This document shows positions 60,637 through 64,000 of a stretch of 64,000 nucleotides of DNA, piece by piece. The notes beneath the pieces are model-generated. The model was not told the origin of the DNA, ran no database searches, and worked only from the letters and a program-made list of their open reading frames with translations. The DNA is from Phycisphaerae bacterium. Its GTDB lineage: Bacteria > Planctomycetota > Phycisphaerae > Phycisphaerales > UBA1924. Position 1 is the stretch's first letter; the number at the start of each line of letters is the position of its first letter. The position numbers and the translations under genes are program-made. Where the stretch lies: NCBI GenBank assembly GCA_002706885.1, contig PAKY01000020.1, forward strand, positions 1-64,000, written 5' to 3'.

Positions 60637-60661
60637 TGGTCCGTCGGCGGCGGTCGACGCC

Positions 60662-61681
60662 TCAGAGGCGGGCGTCGGCGTCCTCGCGGTGCGTCCGGAA
60701 CCAGTCGATGGTCCGCTGGAGCCCTTCCTCAAACCCGACCTTGGCGCGCCAATCCATCCGCTCGATCGCCCGCTGCACGTCGAGGCACCGCCGCGGCTGA
60801 CCGTCGGGCTTCGTCGCGTCCCAGCGGATCCGCTCCTCGATCGTGTCCTCGCTCGCGAATCCGGTGAGCTTCGCGATGAGGTGGACGAGGTCGCGGATCG
60901 TGATCTCGAAGTTCGTACCCAAGTTCACGGGCGTCGGATCGTCGAGCTTCTCCGCTGCGGTCAGGATGCCGTCCGCCGCGTCCTCGACGAACAGGAACTC
61001 CCGGCTCGCCGACCCCGTCCCCCAGACCTCGAGGCTCTCGTCCCCACGGTCCATCGCCTCGACGCACTTGCGGATCAGCGCCGGGATCACGTGTGAGCTG
61101 TGCAGGTTGAAGTTGTCCCACGGCCCGTACAGGTTCACGGGGAGCAGGTAGGAACTCCTCATCCCGTACTGCAGTCGGTACGCGTCGAGCATCTGCCACG
61201 CCGCCTTCTTCGCGACGCCGTACGGCGCGTTCGTCTCCTCGGGATACCCGTTCCAGAGCTCCTCCTCCTTGAACGGGACCGGGGTGAACTTGGGGTACGC
61301 GCAGATCGTCCCGACCTGGACGAACTTCCCGCCGCGATCGATGAGTCCGGTCTCGCGCGCCTGTTCGATCAGGTGCAGGGCCATCGCCATGTTCGCATAG
61401 AAGTAGCGACCCGGATTTTCGCGGTTCGCGCCGATGCCACCGACCTCCGCCGCGAGGTGGAGCACGAGCGTCGGCTCATCCCCGCCGAACGCGTCGGCGT
61501 ACAGCCGAGCGCAGTCGTCCTTCTCGGTAAGGTCGTAGTCTTTGCGACGCGGGATGAAGATCCGCTCGTCGCCGACGCCTCTCGCGTGAAGCCCCTCAAC
61601 GATGTGCCGTCCGAGGAAACCGGCCCCGCCCGTCACGATCACCCGTTGCGAACCCCAATCGATGCCCGTTTGCCCAGCCAC
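60662..61681 (-). CDS. fcl: GDP-L-fucose synthase-like epimerase/reductase
   Basis: 339 residues from GTG 61681 with GGAGG upstream; the open frame beyond it belongs to the opposite-strand gene. Rossmann [14 protein letters not shown], catalytic Tyr-Lys in [25 protein letters not shown] and [21 protein letters not shown]. These fit Fcl (WcaG), which turns GDP-4-keto-6-deoxymannose into GDP-fucose. No gmd is in the window. A fucose-containing exopolymer is a reasonable inference. Confidence 0.9.
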   Translation of the reverse strand: MAGQTGIDWGSQRVIVTGGAGFLGRHIVEGLHARGVGDERIFIPRRKDYDLTEKDDCARLYADAFGGDEPTLVLHLAAEVGGIGANRENPGRYFYANMAMALHLIEQARETGLIDRGGKFVQVGTICAYPKFTPVPFKEEELWNGYPEETNAPYGVAKKAAWQMLDAYRLQYGMRSSYLLPVNLYGPWDNFNLHSSHVIPALIRKCVEAMDRGDESLEVWGTGSASREFLFVEDAADGILTAAEKLDDPTPVNLGTNFEITIRDLVHLIAKLTGFASEDTIEERIRWDATKPDGQPRRCLDVQRAIERMDWRAKVGFEEGLQRTIDWFRTHREDADARL

Positions 61682-61762
61682 GCCCGTACCTCCGATGTCT
61701 TCGCCGAACCCGTCGGACGCGACCGTTCCGTCCCTCGAGATCGATGATAGAGGGCGCGCGGG

Positions 61763-62920
61763 ATGAGTCGCCCCCGACGCCGCCATCGCGGAATCTGGAG
61801 CCTCAAACGCGGTCTGATCCCGCTCGTCGGACGCGCCGCCGCGGTCGTCGCCCTGCTCATCCTTCTCGCATGGGGCGTCGGTCGTGTCGCCAACGACCGC
61901 TGGTACTGGTCGCAGTTCCTCTGGTGGATCCCTACGGGCCTTGTCGCCCTGGTCGCCTGGTCCTGCTGGACCATCTCGATCATCGCCGAACGGCTCGGCT
62001 CCCGAATGGCCGGCGCCCGCGCCAGACCCCTCGTCCTCATCGGCGCCGCGCTCGCGACCGCCTGGTTCGTCGCCTCGCTCCGTCCGCTGAACCTGCTCAA
62101 AGAGCGTGCGGACGGCCCCGTGCGGATCGTCTATTGGAACGCCGCGTGGTCGACACCGACCGACATCACCGAGGTCTTTGAGCCTCTCGACGCCGACATC
62201 ATCATCCTCGCGAACCCTCATCCCGGCGAATCCACCCGCGAGGTCGACGCATGGCTCGTCGATCTCGAACGCCGCTTCCGTCTCGGATCGCCCTTGCAGT
62301 CCGAACGCTCCCACCGGGCGCGCGTCAGAAAGATCTCAGTCGTCTCTCGCTGGCCCGTCGCCCTCCGCGACGAGGTCGCCATCGAGCCCCCTCCCACCGC
62401 GTGGTCCCGCTCAACACTCGCCAAGCTCCAGACCGGCCTCGGCTACCTGGAGATCAACGTCCCGACCACTGACGAACCCGAGGAGACGACGCCGCTCCGT
62501 GTCGTTGTCGTCGACCTCCCCAGCGATCCGCTCCTCGCCCGTCGAGACGTCATCGCGGAAGCGCACGACATGATCGGCGACGCGGGTTGGACATCGCCCG
62601 ATGTCGTTCTCGGCGACTTCAACACGCCGCGCGGCTCGGCGTCGCTCACGCCGCTCAAACACGATCGCAGCGAGACGTTCGCCGCGGTCGGCGCGGGCTT
62701 CGGCGCGACATGGCCCCGTCCGATCGAACAACTCTCGATCGATCTCGCGTTCGTCGGGAACGCCTGGAGACCCACGCGCCACCGAACGGTCGACACGGGC
62801 GTCGGGCTCCACCGCGCGCTCGTCATCGATATCGCCGCCAAGCCGGGCATATCGCCCGTTTCCGAGGAACAACCGGCCGACGACGCAGACGCCCCGCTCG
62901 ACGAACCCGTTCGCCCCTAG
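61763..62920 (+). CDS. Membrane-anchored EEP-fold protein with lost catalytic residues
   Basis: 385 residues from ATG 61763. Arg-rich start, three hydrophobic helices in the first 110 residues, then an EEP-like domain. VYWNAAWST and [12 protein letters not shown] are kept. However, the place of the catalytic Glu reads IIILANPHP, and the SDH motif reads GLHRALVI (paralogue at 52818: LLETP and SDHYGV). It is therefore likely inactive as a phosphodiesterase or uses altered chemistry. Acidic tail. Convergent 4-base overlap with the next gene. Confidence 0.75.
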   Translation: MSRPRRRHRGIWSLKRGLIPLVGRAAAVVALLILLAWGVGRVANDRWYWSQFLWWIPTGLVALVAWSCWTISIIAERLGSRMAGARARPLVLIGAALATAWFVASLRPLNLLKERADGPVRIVYWNAAWSTPTDITEVFEPLDADIIILANPHPGESTREVDAWLVDLERRFRLGSPLQSERSHRARVRKISVVSRWPVALRDEVAIEPPPTAWSRSTLAKLQTGLGYLEINVPTTDEPEETTPLRVVVVDLPSDPLLARRDVIAEAHDMIGDAGWTSPDVVLGDFNTPRGSASLTPLKHDRSETFAAVGAGFGATWPRPIEQLSIDLAFVGNAWRPTRHRTVDTGVGLHRALVIDIAAKPGISPVSEEQPADDADAPLDEPVRP

Positions 62921-63378
62921 CGGCTCGGGTTCACCGGAGGAATGTCGAGGTTGCGGTTCCGCGCGTACGGGTCGTCAGGAATCGCGTTCCGATCATCGTA
63001 CGCCGCGTTCGTCCGGCTGATCGTCAGGTTCGCCGCGTCCGGCCCGTTGATCCGCAGGCGGTAGGGGCCCGGGCCCGCCATCGTCGCCGCGTAAGGCACG
63101 ATGCCAGGGTTCGGCATCGGAACGATCTCGATCGCGACGCCGCCCGCGTCGTCCGCCTCGCCGAGGTTGTTGACCATCTGCTCGCCGGCGCGCACCACGA
63201 ACGAGGCGCGGGTCGACGGCGCCCCCGTCCCGTCCAGTGCCTGCGCGCGTGCTTCGACGTCAACCGACGAAAGGTTGAGCACACCGACCGAAACGGTCGA
63301 GGGACCACCGCAGCCGACCCCGAGGGCCCCGGCGGCGCAGCTGGCGATGAGCAGGGTTTGCTTGATCGAACGGGTCAT
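62917..63378 (-). CDS. Lipoprotein of unknown function
   Basis: 153 residues from ATG 63378 (ATG 63384 also possible). Signal peptide with lipobox ALGVGC. The body is one beta-sandwich-like domain starting VSVGVLNLSSVDVEARAQAL; the tail is disordered ([19 protein letters not shown]). No recognised motif. Confidence 0.7.
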   Translation of the reverse strand: MTRSIKQTLLIASCAAGALGVGCGGPSTVSVGVLNLSSVDVEARAQALDGTGAPSTRASFVVRAGEQMVNNLGEADDAGGVAIEIVPMPNPGIVPYAATMAGPGPYRLRINGPDAANLTISRTNAAYDDRNAIPDDPYARNRNLDIPPVNPSR

Positions 63379-63431
63379 GGCCATCCTCCGTGCGCGGGTC
63401 GCTCCCGCGCCGTGAACCTTCTCCGCCGCGC

Positions 63432-64000
63432 TCAGCGCCGGCGAAGCTCGCGTTCCTTCCGCTCGGCCTCCGCGGCCTGACGCTCATATCGGGCCTTGTT
63501 GGCCCTGTGGTCCATCAGCAGGAGCACGCGGCTCGCCAGCTCCGGCCCGCAGACCTCTTCGATCCGCTTGATCGCGTAGCTGATGTGCGTGCGTCGCGAC
63601 ACGTGCCCGAGCACCATCGACTGGCACGTCGAGACACGCAGCCATTCGGCGATGTCGTCGATGTGCATGTGCATGCCCACCGTCGCCCGCTCCTTGTGCT
63701 CCGGCTCGAAGAACGTGCACTCGGTGATGATCACCTGCGCGTTCATCACGAGTGGGTTGAGCAGGTGCGCCCCGGGCAGGGTGTCGCCCGTGTAGGCCAC
63801 CAGCGGCACCTCGAGGTGGTTGACGATCTCCTCGCCCCGCTCTTTGAGCTCCCTCAGCTTCTCCTGAGGCATCCCCATCAGCTCGGGCTTGAGCTTCGTC
63901 CGCTTCTCCACCACGACGTACCCGATCGAAGGGCACGTGTGCTCGGTCTCGAAGCAGCGGAGGACGTGGTTGTTCTTGATCTCGATCTCGTCGCCGGGTG
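63432..64000 (-). CDS. MBL-fold hydrolase, ribonuclease Z-like (5' end outside window)
   Basis: Only the C-terminal 189 residues are here; the frame is open at the right edge. YTGDTLPG, VIITECTFFEPEHKERA, MHMHIDDIAEW and LGHVSRRTHI carry metal-binding Asp and His positions of metallo-beta-lactamase-fold RNase Z. The last 25 residues are a charged helix. tRNA 3'-processing is one option, but the C-terminal motifs alone do not separate RNase Z from related hydrolases. Confidence 0.75.
   Translation of the reverse strand, partial: PGDEIEIKNNHVLRCFETEHTCPSIGYVVVEKRTKLKPELMGMPQEKLRELKERGEEIVNHLEVPLVAYTGDTLPGAHLLNPLVMNAQVIITECTFFEPEHKERATVGMHMHIDDIAEWLRVSTCQSMVLGHVSRRTHISYAIKRIEEVCGPELASRVLLLMDHRANKARYERQAAEAERKERELRRR

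Noticed and set aside
60662-62314. 550-residue version of the GDP-fucose synthase-like gene
   Set aside because: Everything upstream of GTG 61681 is antisense to the EEP gene; GGAGG precedes the shorter start.

Overview
The window is about 68-70% GC by eye and almost completely packed with genes. It looks like a chromosome segment of a planctomycete, most likely of the Phycisphaerae/Phycisphaerales. Three things point there. Several secreted proteins end in a PxP, hydrophobic helix, RRRRA tail of the PEP-CTERM type. Several others end in the paired DIADV...FG repeats known as GC-type dockerins. Small zinc-ribbon membrane proteins typical of that phylum are also present. This placement is inference from gene content; no rRNA is in the window.

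Layout. 1-5.9 kb: the start of an OmpR-type response regulator (cut by the left edge), a DUF1801 protein with a histone-H1-like tail, membrane proteins and two secreted proteins. 6-9.9 kb: a REP-associated transposase bracketed by hairpins, then a groES-orf-orf-groEL operon and a degenerate receiver protein. 10-19.3 kb: rmuC, the three core 2-methylcitrate-cycle genes (prpD, prpB, prpC) spread among unrelated genes, a LOG protein, twin phosphatase-like lipoproteins and zinc-ribbon membrane proteins. 19.4-25.3 kb: trigger factor, two PEP-CTERM-like proteins, tRNA-Leu and an HxlR regulon with two palindromic operators. 25.5-38 kb: a giant glycine-rich surface protein, a CsrA-receiver fusion, a TIGR03790-type protein and a 1614-residue CheB-CheR-PAS-GAF-HWE kinase-receiver hybrid with a small overlapping kinase-like gene. 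38-48 kb: tRNA-Tyr, a PhoX-like protein, an acetyltransferase and three tandem metzincin proteases with dockerin tails. 48-52.5 kb: ubiX, pyrB, gmk and an Mrp-type ATPase. 52.5-62 kb: a candidate small RNA with a strong terminator, then an exopolysaccharide locus (sulfotransferase, three glycosyltransferases, a polymerase-like membrane protein, a GDP-fucose-synthase-like enzyme). 62-64 kb: a lipoprotein and the end of an RNase Z-like hydrolase.

How the parts work together. The prp genes would convert propionyl-CoA to pyruvate and succinate. The three glycosyltransferase/sulfotransferase genes overlap by 4 bases and are probably one transcript making a sulfated, possibly fucosylated, surface polymer. 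The CsrA-receiver fusion lies beside a large hybrid kinase and has a sigma-54-like promoter sequence. The simplest reading is a phosphorylation-controlled RNA-binding regulator, which I rate as the most interesting item. Several families of palindromic repeats are scattered through the window, one of them inserted in frame inside prpB.
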